Assembly: GCA_003952965.2 (NCBI GenBank)
Contig: CM025854.1
Span: 30,646,883-30,710,882, forward strand
Reading direction: 5' to 3'
DNA length: 64,000 nt
Source of the DNA: Morella rubra
Taxonomy: Eukaryota; Streptophyta; Magnoliopsida; Fagales; Myricaceae
Below, piece after piece: positions 1-11,765 of the stretch (the first letter of the stretch is position 1; each line of letters starts with the position of its first letter). The notes under the pieces were generated by a model. That model had not been told where the DNA came from. It saw only the letters and a program-made list of their open reading frames with translations, and did not search any database. The position numbers and the translations under genes were made by a program.

Positions 1-138
1 TTTCAACCATGGTTATGTCTATTGATGCATGATACCCAATGGCAATTAACCTAAGTTTCTTTTCTCTATAATACAAAACTAGCAAAAGAGACATACTGAA
101 GGTACAAAACACCATAATACAATCACAGATGCATATAC

Positions 139-3100
139 CTGAAATGTTGACTGAATAACATACACATTCGGATATATTTTACAAAGGTCATGCTGACCAA
201 GCTTTGTCCGGATATGTTGCACAATCAAATCAATGGCTACATGATTATCACCTCCGCGGGGAATGATCACATCAGCATACTTCTTGGATGGGAGAACAAA
301 ATCATCAAAAGCAGGTTTGACAAACTTTGCATACTGCACAAGTAACATATTTTGCAATGTATCGGTTACAATGTCATCACATGTTTTAAAGATGACAAAT
401 CTTCAGAAAGCACAAAGTCAAAATTCAGAGAGGCTCACAATCAAAAGTTTCCAAAGTAGCCACATCTATACTACAGTACATGACAAAACCATACAGTGAA
501 TGAGTGCAAGGAGCTTGATATTAAAGAAAATATAGCTTAATCATGAGTTGAATCCTTGTCTGCAGCCCATTGCTTTAGTGAAGGTGCTGCAAACTCAAGA
601 AACAAATGAAAGAGAAAAAGAGTTGTCGACGAAAAGTATTAATGCACTGTGCACATCTTTGGTGCTTTGAGTTGTGACAGTAAATGCGTGCGTATAGATA
701 TACATAGGGAACCAATAAACCACAGTTAGATGAACTGAAGAATAGTGTCTGTCATGAAACTTGGAACAAATACTTCTGCTAGTGATAACCTAGAAAAGCT
801 AGAGGGAAGTTTGGGGGAAAAAGTCAATCACAACAAATCATAATGGTTAAGTAAAAAGCCTTACCTGCTCAAGAACAGAGTTTATGTCACGGCCTCTCTC
901 AACTGTGTCGCGTCTTATTCTACGAGCAAGCCTCACATCAGCATCTATAAGCAATCATTCACCAAGAATACGATAGTGAAACATTTTCGAGCTAGAGAAG
1001 AGAAAAGGGGAGGGAGAGAGAAAGAATATGCAATATACAATAAAAACTAACGAACTGTACAAAAGGGGTAAATCTCTCTTCCAAAATTTGCCCTGTTAGG
1101 AAACAATCTAGACTAGTATCATGGAGCTGTGAGATATCATTCTCAAGAACGTTCAAGATTTCCATCAACAGGTTTTATAGGTATACTAAAAACTATCCAG
1201 CTTGGATTGATAGAGTACCTTTCACCTGCGTATATAATTCTTTAATTCCGCGTGTTCTCTATTTGTCTGTTAACTGTACACAAACCTCGATATCATCATT
1301 ATCCAAGCAGGTTCAGTGAGGCTCATTCATTTTAAGAACAAACCAAGGTTCTTCTGTGAATACCAGCCATATATTTTTCCTTTGATACTGCATTGTTCAC
1401 TTCTTCTCTTCCAAATGGAGACTTTGAACGGTGATCAAAATTACATATCCACTTAATAAAAATTGGCAATTAGGCATTTCACAAAAATCTGGCTCCCCGT
1501 ATCTTTTTGTTCATTGGTGCATGCGCTATCCTCTTTCCTGAAGAGATATCCTATTCTCTTCTTTAGAAAACTCCATTGATGACAAGAAAAATATACTTTA
1601 GATAAGACCTAAAGATACAATGCAATAGTCCTGGGGTGCTTCACTCTCCGCTTAGCCAATTAGGTTGAAGACAGTCAATAGGAGTATGATAGAGAATCAA
1701 GCTGAAAATGCTGACGAGCTTGATGAGAATCCATAGAAGGTTGACCTTCAACTTCTGGGCATGGAGACACTCAGTTGAGCTCAATCTTAGTGCCTCAGTA
1801 GCTCTATTTCCATTTTCAATTTTAAATGGTTCTTGGAAATGTGTTGATCAACAAAAAGAGCAATCTTGCCCATTCAAATGACAAACAAAGCGCCCCCCCA
1901 CCCACTCTCTCTCAATTGCTTGAAGATAAAAAAGGGAAAAAATAGTTTCCTCCAAGAACTATGCCCAATCTTTTGATCCTAAATGTAAACAAGATGGTAA
2001 GGAATATTGAGAAAGTCACCAAAAAGCAGTTATAGCTATAACAAGTGATATACGATCACAGATGATTATATCAGGATGCAGAAGCAAAGATGATGAGGAT
2101 GAGGATGATGTGCTTGGCAACTAGATGAAAGAGGGCAAACCTGTATCAACAAAAATCTTCATATTCATCAAATTGCGGACACGTTGGTCATGGAAAACGA
2201 GAATCCCTTCTAATATGATAACATCAGAAGCATTTACCTGGTAAAAGCATTTTGATTGAGTTTTTGAAGAAAGTATTCTAGAAGATGGTTAACTGGATTT
2301 AGCAGACACTTCAGTTGTATGAAAACAATTAGCATACTCTCCCATTAAATCTTCTGAAAAATAATAATGAATCCTAAACCACGATGTTTGTTCACTTGGA
2401 CTTGACTCCATCTTTAAAAAACTGAAGAGAAATGCAAGAATGGTTTCAAATACTCTCAATTCAGTACCTGTCTGAAACTATCTGAGCAGCGACGGTGAAT
2501 CTTAAAGTCGTAAATCGGAACTTGATAAGATTGCCCAGATTTGAGCTTCTCAATGCAATCAAGAAGCTGCTCAGTGTCAAAAGCATCTACGAAATGATCA
2601 CCAAATAATCAACAAATTTTTTCCAAAATGATCTCTCTCACAAAATGCTGCCATAAGCTACTAGCAACATAACCGTGTCAAAGGTTTTTCCAGCCACAAA
2701 ATTTACCGGGATGATCAAAATTATACTCGTGCACCCGTTCAGATTCTTCAGGAGTCAATCCCCGGTAAAATGAATCCTACAGGATTGGCATTTCAAACAG
2801 ACACCAAGGTACTATAAGATAAAGGTCTAGTGAAAATGTTAGCAACAGAAAACCGTACTGGCTAACCTGATTGACAAGCACCACACGGTGGTCATGGAGT
2901 TGTTGGATGATCATATCACATACTGTGGTCTTCCCCGAAGCTGTACCTCCCGAAACCCCTACTCATATTACCAAAACGATATTGAAATGGCAAATAAAAA
3001 TAATAGTAAAAAAAAAAAAACAGAAACAAAAGTAATCAAACAAATGGAGTGATCGAGCATAGATTCATTCGTAAATTAAGCATTCCAAGATCTAAGTGGA

Positions 3101-3494
3101 AAAGGCAGAAACGAAGGCAAACAAGCTGATTCACAATAAAAAAACTCTTCTAGAAAAGTACTCAAATGTAGCATACCAGTAAAAGAACTTCCGAAAGCGA
3201 AGAAGTGAGAATTCGTAGAATTAGAAGTAGTTTACAAAGAATAGAAAGAAAAAAGAAACGAAAAAGTGCTTTAAGCAGTTAGTTACCGATAACGAAGGGC
3301 TGTTTGGGGGCGTTGGAGTCGGTTGCTAGGGGTGAGAAAGCAGAAGCGGCAGCCGAACCCATCGAGCGATCAGCCGGAGAAGAAGATGAAGACGCCGGCG
3401 GAGATGACAGAAGGCCGTCTAGGCGGAGACCTGAGAAATGGGGCCCAGAAGCCGCCTCCATGACGTAGTCGATCGACGTCGTCTCCTCCGGCAT
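139..3494 (-). CDS. UKL2: Uridine kinase-like protein (UKL2-like), N-terminal kinase half, partial
   Basis: Bifunctional pyrimidine-salvage protein family: an N-terminal uridine/cytidine kinase domain followed by a UPRT-like domain. Seven exons fit in phase: 3494-3287, 2958-2867, 2776-2707, 2586-2468, 2237-2141, 944-865 and 333-139, giving 287 codons. All splice sites are GT-AG. The start [20 protein letters not shown] is the family N-terminus; the longer upstream open frame is 5' leader. The P-loop [12 protein letters not shown] spans the exon 1/2 junction at about residues 70-81. The last visible exon ends [13 protein letters not shown], just before the UPRT-like domain, which must lie left of position 1. 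UKL1 and UKL2 are close paralogues; UKL2 is preferred because the next gene is a phytocyanin, as in Arabidopsis. The kinase call is firm; activity of the missing half cannot be judged. Confidence 0.93.
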
Positions 3495-3639
3495 GGCTGC
3501 TCTCTGTCTTTCCCTCACTTCAGCGCAATTCAAAGAAAGTGAGGGCTGAATACAGTCCTGGACCGAAATGCTAATTCCTTTCTGTTGGAGGAACTCTTTT
3601 TTTTTTCTGTTGGAGGAACTCGTGGCGCATAACATTTCA

Positions 3640-4369
3640 CTGTCACTTTGTCGTGGTATATATATATATATATATTTTTTAATATATATCGGGTCTAAAG
3701 GCCGAGGGAATATAAAGATATACCGTTAGCATTTTCTTTATTCTATTGGTGACGCATTCCAAAATTGTTATAATTTATTATTTTCTCCATCTAAACGATT
3801 TTAATGAATATGAACCAACAAAATACTTAAATATTTAAAAATTACAAATCTATATACATTGTGGGATGAATTGAAAATGTTTCTTAAAGCTCGGGATGAT
3901 GCTGATCCAATGTCTCAAGATTGAAAATTAAGGATTTGATCCTAATACGTCTAATGGATAATATTAAAAACTATAACTATCCCTAAATTAAACCAGCTTC
4001 TTTTATTTTATTTTATTTTTCGTTTTATTTTAAGACCTTTGTACTCTGTACTCTACTGCTATTGCAACTCTCTCATATTATGGTGGAAATACGTGAATCT
4101 CATAAATTTTATCTTAAATTCAATCATATATAACTAATTCAAAACAGGGGTAACATATTTTATTACTGTTTACGAAAAAAAAAACGAAAAACGAAAAAAC
4201 ATAATTGATAACATGATGGACATGCTTCAAAAACCAAACCAAACACTCTTCTTTCGACCATAATCATACAATGAATATGTCTTGTAACTCCCCCACTATA
4301 AGTTGATTACTTTCTCTTGTTTACTCCTTAATATCAAACCAAACAGTAGCTCCCTGCTACCGAATCTCC
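3640..4369. other. Intergenic, UKL promoter side and phytocyanin 3' side
   Basis: No gene seen. AT-rich, with a short (TA)n tract at about 3657-3675 upstream of the UKL start and A/T-rich low-complexity DNA around 4000-4200. It holds the UKL promoter (minus strand) and the downstream flank of the phytocyanin gene. Confidence 0.6.
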
Positions 4370-4981
4370 TTAAAACGCATGGAAGGAAAAGGGAACCAAG
4401 AATGCAGCAACCAAAACAAATGAAGCAAAAGATGGTGGAGCAGAAGCATCGGAAGTCGAAGATGAAGACGATGCCGGAGAAGAGGGTGCATTCCCGGCGA
4501 CTGTCTTAATCTTTAGTTTCATGCCTTGGTTGCAATGGCCCAATGTGCCGCATGCAAAGTATCTGGTGCCGGGCTTGTTCAATTTGACTACATCGCTGCC
4601 ACTGTTCATGGAGTCCAGTGCACTGCCAATGTTGCAGTTCTTGTACGCTTTCTCATTAGCAAGTTCGACGACGCTGTGCAGCCCTGAAGTGTACTTGAAA
4701 ACTGTCCAAATAGGACATATTTCATTCTAGTTAATTTATGCTCTGTAGCGAATTCGATTCTTGCAGTCGTGCTATATAGAGCTTTAGTTGGATAAGAAAA
4801 ACATACCAAGTTGATCGCCAACTTTGAATGTTTGGCCGGATGCCCATGCGTTGAAGTCTGTGGATTCATCCCAACCTTGGCTTCCCCCAACGACATGTTG
4901 GGCTGCCAAGGCTTCCTCTGTGATCCAAGAAACATAAAGCAACAGTACCAGGAGAAGTGTGTTCTTCGACACGGTCGCCAT
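4370..4981 (-). CDS. Phytocyanin (uclacyanin-type blue copper protein), probably GPI-anchored
   Basis: Two exons, 4981-4807 and 4701-4370, joined in phase 1, give 168 aa. Residues 1-27 form a signal peptide (hydrophobic run ending EALAAQ). The plastocyanin-like domain begins HVVGGSQGW. Type-1 copper ligands are visible: His67 (SGLHSV), Cys109, His114 and Met119 (ACGTLGHC...GM). Met at the axial position points to the uclacyanin rather than the stellacyanin (Gln) type. Cys81 and Cys115 can form the family disulfide. A Ser/Ala/Pro-rich tail and a C-terminal hydrophobic segment ending FSFHAF suggest a GPI-anchor signal, so the protein is probably on the outer plasma membrane. The single intron in the copper domain is typical. 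Redox partner unknown. Confidence 0.93.
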
Positions 4982-5040
4982 TACTTCTTTCTCTAACTTT
5001 ACTCCTTTTTGGGGTTTCTTTAAGCATTCCATTCCCACCG

Positions 5041-5047
5041 TTATATA
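5041..5047 (-). promoter_or_regulatory. TATA box of the phytocyanin gene
   Basis: TATATAA on the minus strand, about 60 bp upstream of the phytocyanin ATG at 4981. Position and sequence fit a plant core promoter; not experimentally supported. Confidence 0.55.
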
Positions 5048-5340
5048 TGCAAGGAAACTTGTAAAGATCCATAGTGTCTCCATCATTACAGTGTAACTCC
5101 TCTTCATTATACAATAGGAACAGAATCCCTAATATTGATGACTCACGGTAACGTTGTCGCATGAGCATCGATAATCCGCCAAGTCCTTGTATGTGTTCTG
5201 TCTGGGTTGCCGGCTAAGCAAAATCTAGTTGGTTGAGGGTCATGGAAGCTTGGCGTTGAAACAAAGCTATCATTGTGACCATACCCACTTGAGGGCTACT
5301 ATGGAAACTCAAATTTTTATTTATAAGCCACGACACGGGG

Positions 5341-5670
5341 GCATTGGACAGCCTAGACCAATGAAGAAAGTCTGGTGACTGGCCGGTGATGGTCGTTATG
5401 ACTTACCCAGATTTTGGCATCTTTCAGTACTTGTACATCTGATCAATTGTGACTAATAAATTTCCTGATTTCTTTTTCCATCAAAGCAAAGGCAGGTGCT
5501 GTGGCATTGGACAGCCTAGACCAATGAAGAAAGTCTGGTGACTGGCCGGTGATGGTCGTTATGACTTACCCAGATTTTGGCAGCTTTCAGTACTTGTACA
5601 TCTGATCAATTGTGAATAATAAATTTCCTGATTTCTTTTTCCATCAAAGCAAAGGCAGGTGCTGTGGCAT
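5341..5670. repeat. Tandem duplication, 2 copies of 163 bp
   Basis: The block beginning GCATTGGACAGCCTAGACC at 5341 recurs at 5504 with only a few differences and runs to about 5670. It lies between the phytocyanin promoter and the lipase 3' end and contains no ORF. The near-identity indicates a recent tandem duplication. Confidence 0.95.
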
Positions 5671-5963
5671 CGGAAGTAGCCTACAGAGTACAAAAAGGTC
5701 TGTTTCACTAAGGATGCCTTAACAAGTCTCCTTGAGATTCATCGTATCTTGAAATTGAAAATCCTCACCCATGTTCTTTCACACCCGGGTAACTGATTGT
5801 CAAAATACTTAAAATGTCATTTTTACTCATCAACATCTTAGATTGTACGCACCCCAGACTCATCTATACAATTGCTTCCATTTCATTGTATGACCTTCTG
5901 GTGTTGATCGTACTTTATTAGGTAAAGAGTTCTGATCAAAAGATACAATGCCTCCATGAAAGT

Positions 5964-8900
5964 TCATTGGTTTTGATGCTTGAAAAATGCAACTACTTGA
6001 TTGTACACCATATCCTTGGCATTCACTCCCATGATGAAATCTGCGTGAGCATAGTCCTTGATGAACTGAACTGAGAGCTTGTCTACATTGTGGAACTTAA
6101 AACTATCAAGTAAAAGCATGACATCTCGAACATCGGAGAGTGCATCTTGGCCACCATAGCTAATGAACAGAGGAAGGTCATGGGGAATGTTAGAGAGGTT
6201 ATAAATTGGAGGGCTGGCTTCCCCATAGTGCATCACGTTATAGTCAGGCCTGCCGTAGTTGAACTTTGACACAACGCCATGTCTAACCGCTGCAAAAATG
6301 TATTGCAAAGGCTTCCTTCGTGAGTCTTTTATAAGTAATGTCTACTTAGAGAGATAAATCTGGGTGATATGGTATAAGTAACTTTTGCAATAAAACCCAC
6401 ACAAACTTCTTGTAAACCAGCCTATTGGCTACTCTTGTCACTGTATAGATGGAAACCAAAAAGGCCACTTGATACAAGACTACATCTTCTGCCATTAGAA
6501 ATTGATAATTTTTTCTAGTCCTTCTTGCTTTTCTATTTTGTTCAAGGAAGTTACTCATGTTTCTTTTCAGCACAATCAAACTCGGCCTCCATGTCATAGT
6601 CCTATCTCTAAGCACATACCTTAATCTTCTTAGGCAAAAAAGGAAAAAAAAGAAACTCACATGCAGTTTCAAGAATAGGAAAAAATATATGCTGTTCTAT
6701 AAGAAATTAGCTTTAAACAGTGAGGCTGAGGGACAAACTTACTTTGAGCAAGGTGTACCATGTTCTTGGTGGATGTCGACTGAGGTTCATTCATCAGGAA
6801 GAGATCGACTGTGGAGGAATTAAGACAGCAATTTTTGCCTAGAATTAGGCATATAGTCAGCATGATTTTATAAGTTAGTTATTCCAATAAGGTTTTCCAT
6901 ATGCGAAGTGTACGGTTCTATTGTAGAAAAGTAAATGATTTCAGCAGATAACAGAAAAGATATTGTGGCAAAACAAAATACTGGGTAGATAAGCAGAAGT
7001 GGGCACAGAACAATACCAGTAAGCGCGCTTAATAAGTCATAGCAGTCAACCCCCGGGTAAGCACAGAGAGACTTGAGAAATTTAGCTACAGGTTTCCTAT
7101 TTATAGAAATTGCAGAAAACTATCAATTCAGAGCATTCTAATTCTATCATAAAGTCCTAATTAACAGTCTAATATTGCTGTGACATGATGGTTCTTTAAT
7201 ACTTAGCTCTTACCCCTTCGGATTGAACTCTGCAAGACCGACTAGCGTGGTGATCTGTTGGCAAAACCAAGCATTTCTGTCATGTTGACTCTGTTATGCC
7301 AATTGTTTAACACTACACGTTATTTAGATAATCATATATCGACGACCTTACCTCACCAACAAAGGCTTTGGCAGCAACAACGCCCAGTGCAGTGTTCATG
7401 TGGCTCAAATAAGCAATGGGACTCAGCAATGCTGCTGATTTCAGCTGGTTCACCAGTTTACCTTCGGAGAAGGATGCCAGAGCTATCAAAGTCCCCTGGC
7501 AACCAACCATTCACATGTTCAACATTCAACAGAATATTTTGGACGTCTTTCTCATCATTCCAATACACAAATATATTTAAACTGCGACTTCGTATTCGCA
7601 TCCAAGTGACAGTAGAGAGGTTTGGGAAAGGTTCAGCAATAGTAAAGGGAGCATAGTTTGATCCTCACCAGGGAATGGCCCACGTAATCAATCTTCTGCC
7701 CGGTTTGGCCATACACAAAGTCAAAAACAGCCGGTAGATCAAAAGACACCAATTCATCCCACGACCAACTCCAGAAAGCCTGTCATATTTTCAATAAAGA
7801 TAAACCATGAAATCATACAGAACACGGAACTTACTGCGAAGGGATTAATAATTTCCTCCATATACTAAATTTAAACTAATAAAAAATAATAAAGAATATT
7901 TAATAACTATTGTAGGATGGAAAGCTTTTAACTGTTAAATAGACAGGTAAAAGGGTAGGAGTAAAAACCGGTTTGTCAGGGTCCAAGGTGGTATGTCGTC
8001 GGCTAAATCTGGTCCCTCTAGTGTTAGCAATCCACACGTCGAACCCATTATCTGCTAAAATCATCGGCAGATTTTGCTCCGGAGGATTGAGAAACCAGGT
8101 CATTCCATCCTGCACACCACAAACGCCAAATAAGAAAAACTCAATCGGCAGCAACCCCACGGACGTAGCTAACTACATCGATCGTTAATATTCACAAGCA
8201 CAAACAAAGCTACCCGCCCACAACCAATTAATGTGTTGTGGCCTAAGCGTAGGTACACACAATAGTCGAGATAAATCAGAGCGCAGGAGGTGGAGATATC
8301 TTGAAATTTGGTCTCATGGAATTATCCCCCAGACGGTGCATGACTTTGCGGACCGTTGGATTTTATCGGGGAATGAAGTCCATGCAATTCTGCGGTTAGC
8401 TCCTGACAGGATAAAGATAAACTATACACTGTGCAACCATATCTTTCGGGTTGGGTTCATCTTTCTGGGCAGCGTTACCTCTTTCGAGTGAGTGACGTCT
8501 AACAGTACACATTGACATCGTGGTGCCCATCCTCACATACTCCATTATATGACGTTTTATATCCTATTGCGCTACAAGATTGTTAAACTTTTGGGGATTA
8601 ACGGCTATTTTGGCTCATGAAGGAGCCTGTCGTCGACCTATGGCTATGGCTACCTTTATCATCAAAATGCTTGATGCTAGGCCGTTTCTTTCAATTGCCT
8701 TGTGTTATGTAGTTTGGCGAAAACAAGGTACTTTTCTGACTTTGCGTCGTGTTTTGCCAACGAAAGCATCCCCTTTTGAAGAACACCTTTGTTACGATCT
8801 TTTCATTTCTTTTAGGCTTCTAGCGTTACCCAATGCAGTCCCCTCTGAAAGAACTCGAAAAGACCTCACTCGGAAGTTTACTTTAAGAAAGACAAGTTTG

Positions 8901-9592
8901 ACGTGACACATGTCACCCGCTTATATTGTCCTTGGTCTTTTGACCATAGCGGTTGAAAGCCACGTACTTTGGTACGTACCACAATTTGGGGTCTTTGGTG
9001 CCATAAATGTGGAAAAGACGCGGAGTTTTACTCCTTTTGTCAGATAGTCAAAACCTAGAGTCGGGTTTACAATTCACGCTGATTAACGTGGAAAACCCTT
9101 GGTCTTCAATATTCCCCAGTAAAACCTAGATCATAAGACTGAAAAAACAGAAGAAATTAAGACGCGTCATTCAATTACCACAAGAACCCCATGCTGTATT
9201 AAGACTGGCTGCCGCCGATTATTCCCACCACCCGGAACACGACCTTCTGGGATTCTTTGTACGCTTAGGATATACCCATCTTTGGTTGTCACCTGAAAAA
9301 TACATGCAGGCGTTAGTTCACGACTCTGTTTTTCACAACCGAATCACATAGGCAAGCTGTGTGAACAATAAAATGTGTTTTGAGTTACTTCAAGCTCCTG
9401 GCATTTGTAGCCATGGACAAGAACCGAAGACGCGCATATACCAGCCACTGGTGGGGTCACAACACCTTTGTTTAGGCCAAAGGAACCACGACTCGAGCCG
9501 TGCGCATGATGAGGCTGGACTGCCAAGACAAAGACTAAGACGCAGAAGCCCCAGGCAGCGGCCAAACCCAACATGCCACGGATCACAGCCAT
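5964..9592 (-). CDS. Acid lipase, gastric-lipase family (triacylglycerol lipase 2-like)
   Basis: Nine exons: 9592-9389, 9292-9179, 8109-7969, 7779-7669, 7495-7352, 7254-7214, 7096-7017, 6838-6743 and 6289-5964; all GT-AG and in phase, giving 418 aa. A signal peptide covers about residues 1-32 (MAVIRGMLGLAAAWGFCVLV), so the product is likely secreted, apoplastic or vacuolar. An alpha/beta-hydrolase fold follows: the oxyanion region (QHGVLVDGMTWF), then the nucleophile elbow GHSLG with Ser189 at the exon 4/5 junction. Asp359 (GGQDALSD) and His392 (YAHADF) complete the triad at spacing matching animal gastric lipases. Known relatives hydrolyse triacylglycerols or other esters; an Arabidopsis relative (MPL1) is linked to aphid defence. 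Exon 6 is only 41 nt. Substrate not determinable here. Confidence 0.94.
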
Positions 9593-9642
9593 GTTGTGTT
9601 TTGGTTGGTTTTCGTGTGAAGGGATTGAGAATGAACCTCCCC

Positions 9643-9650
9643 TTTATATA
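9643..9650 (-). promoter_or_regulatory. TATA box of the lipase gene
   Basis: TATATAAA on the minus strand about 50 bp upstream of the lipase ATG (9592), which implies a very short 5' leader. Confidence 0.6.
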
Positions 9651-9659
9651 ATAGTGAGT

Positions 9660-11765
9660 GAAAGGCCTACTCGGCAAATAGAAAGTGGGAAAACGAGTTG
9701 GTTTTCTTTCAAATTTCTCTTTCCTTCTTTTGGCTTAACGGACTACTTGGAAGTGCTGTAAAGGCTAGGAAATTAGTGGGGCTTTTTCATGCTCCTTCTA
9801 TTGACAAAGGAACAGGCGTGGGTCCCAGATGAGGTCCTTCTTGATTATTTCCAGGCAACAGGATATGGAAGAAATCACGATAGACTTTCACCACTGCAAT
9901 TGGCAGTTGGAATTTAGAGGGATGGGATATGAACGGACTTTGAAGCGCTGGGGATTAGGATGGGGGGCGTCAGGCGTGTATCACGAAGAAGTGTGGGTCC
10001 GCGTTGCGATTGTGTTAGTTCTTGACTGGCCCCATCTTAAACGGCAGGGTGGGGAGGAGGGGAAATACTAGGCATATCTAAATTTTGTGTAGGAAAATAT
10101 TCATTGTAATTTTCGCCTGTCAACAAATTATGACGGCCTTGATGAATTTATATGGTAAGGGGTTTTTCCCCTTGCCAAATTAAAGCCAATACCTTTACCA
10201 AACCGTAACAACGGAGGAAGAGTTGATCATCCCATCCTAACAACCCAAAACCGCTCGATGCCACTGCATGCCAAGTGGGAACGGCCGAAAGCAGTGCAAT
10301 TGTTTGCACGACTTTATCATCAGCAAAGGAATTGAGACAGATGAAATCATGGGCAACAGAAGTCATGTGCATAAAGCACCCCCCAACTTTGATTCCATTA
10401 TTAGGAGACATGCACTTTTGATAAAAATTGCCCGTCCACACCGTTGACTGAAAATACCGAGTCTTGTTGATTGAAGAAAGTGGTGCAATCAAGTTCGTTC
10501 CGCACTCTGCAATTTTCATAGGCCACTTCTGGTTGTCGATAGGAGTACATCGATAGAAGCCTACCAGTTACCATAAGCTTCAAGAGCTCGAACCAATGCT
10601 TAGATAGATTTTACGTCATCACAAACAGGGACCCAAATTTCTGTAGACTGATTCTGCAATGGGCCTAACTACTAGCCTTAAGAAAGATTTGTTTCCTCGA
10701 GCGGACCAACTCTGGGGTTTGGGAGCAGGACTTCTAAGTACTTCACGAATCAATATCAAAGTGCTCGAGTGTAAGTTGGAGTCCCTAACTTATAGCATGT
10801 GGGACTGAGGGGTCCGTTACATATGCAACACCAATGAAGAGCTATAGCGGTAGCCTCAGATGGTAGCTCCTCTAGATGGCTACTGTTAAGTGTTAAGAAA
10901 GATGTATTTAAAGGCAGCTTTTAGTGTTATTGAGGCAACTTATGCCACCTTAAAAAGTATTCAGATTTATTTATTTTTACCCCATGGGGCCTGACTCACT
11001 TCTCGAGATTCAGAAATAGTGAACTTAAAATGATAATCCACGAAGGAGCCGATTAAGATACAGTTCTATGACCGGACATCACGCTTCGAAGGTGAGGCCC
11101 ATCTTTGTATCCCATGCAGCCTTTCATCCAGCGCCTAGCTTTTCGCTAGGTTGTATTTGCAGCAGCCGTCCAACGGGTGCTTAATTTGATTTATATCCGT
11201 ACCGGCCAATAGCATAGTCCATCTTTCCGTTGGCAATGTCCTGGTGGTGTTGCTGGCCCATTGCGAAGAGATATGGTGCCGCGATGGGCCTTGATCAAGG
11301 CGTTAGCATCGCAGTCACTGCTCTCCAATTACTTTTTCCCAGATGGAGTAAACCGGCAGGCTCATCTTTTTGCCCAATTGGCTGCTCAGCCAAACAATTG
11401 TATTCTAGTTCATATTTTATCTTGCGACTCTCCACTATTGTAATTCCCTCTCATTAATGCTATGAGCTTTTCTGAGAAAAAACACATTTGATTACCTTTC
11501 TCTTTCTTTTTATCACATGAGATATATAATTACATACTATCCACTTGCCAATAAAGAGGAAAAAAAGACATCCGACCTCAACATAGAGCCTGATTTCTGA
11601 CATGGGTAGTTTAGCAGAGTCTCACCACCACCATTGCTGTTATCTGTTACCCTTTACATAGTCCGAAGAAAATGAAAGTCGAGTTGCTCAGAAGCCGTGG
11701 CCTGTGATCCCAAAGATTCAAGACCGTGGATTCCGCCATCTATTTTCTAGTAGAGGTGCTCCAAA
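9660..11765. other. Intergenic between lipase and At3g27210-like gene
   Basis: No recognisable gene. Minus-strand open frames at 10148-10583 match no family I know and are split between frames. A 31-bp exact copy (11218-11248) of the neighbouring gene's coding sequence lies here (see findings). The rest is unique DNA that includes the lipase promoter and the 3' side of the next gene. Confidence 0.5.

Noticed and set aside
10148-10583. Overlapping minus-strand open frames of 123 and 60 codons
   Set aside because: No recognised motif, sense divided between two frames, no convincing splice sites or promoter.
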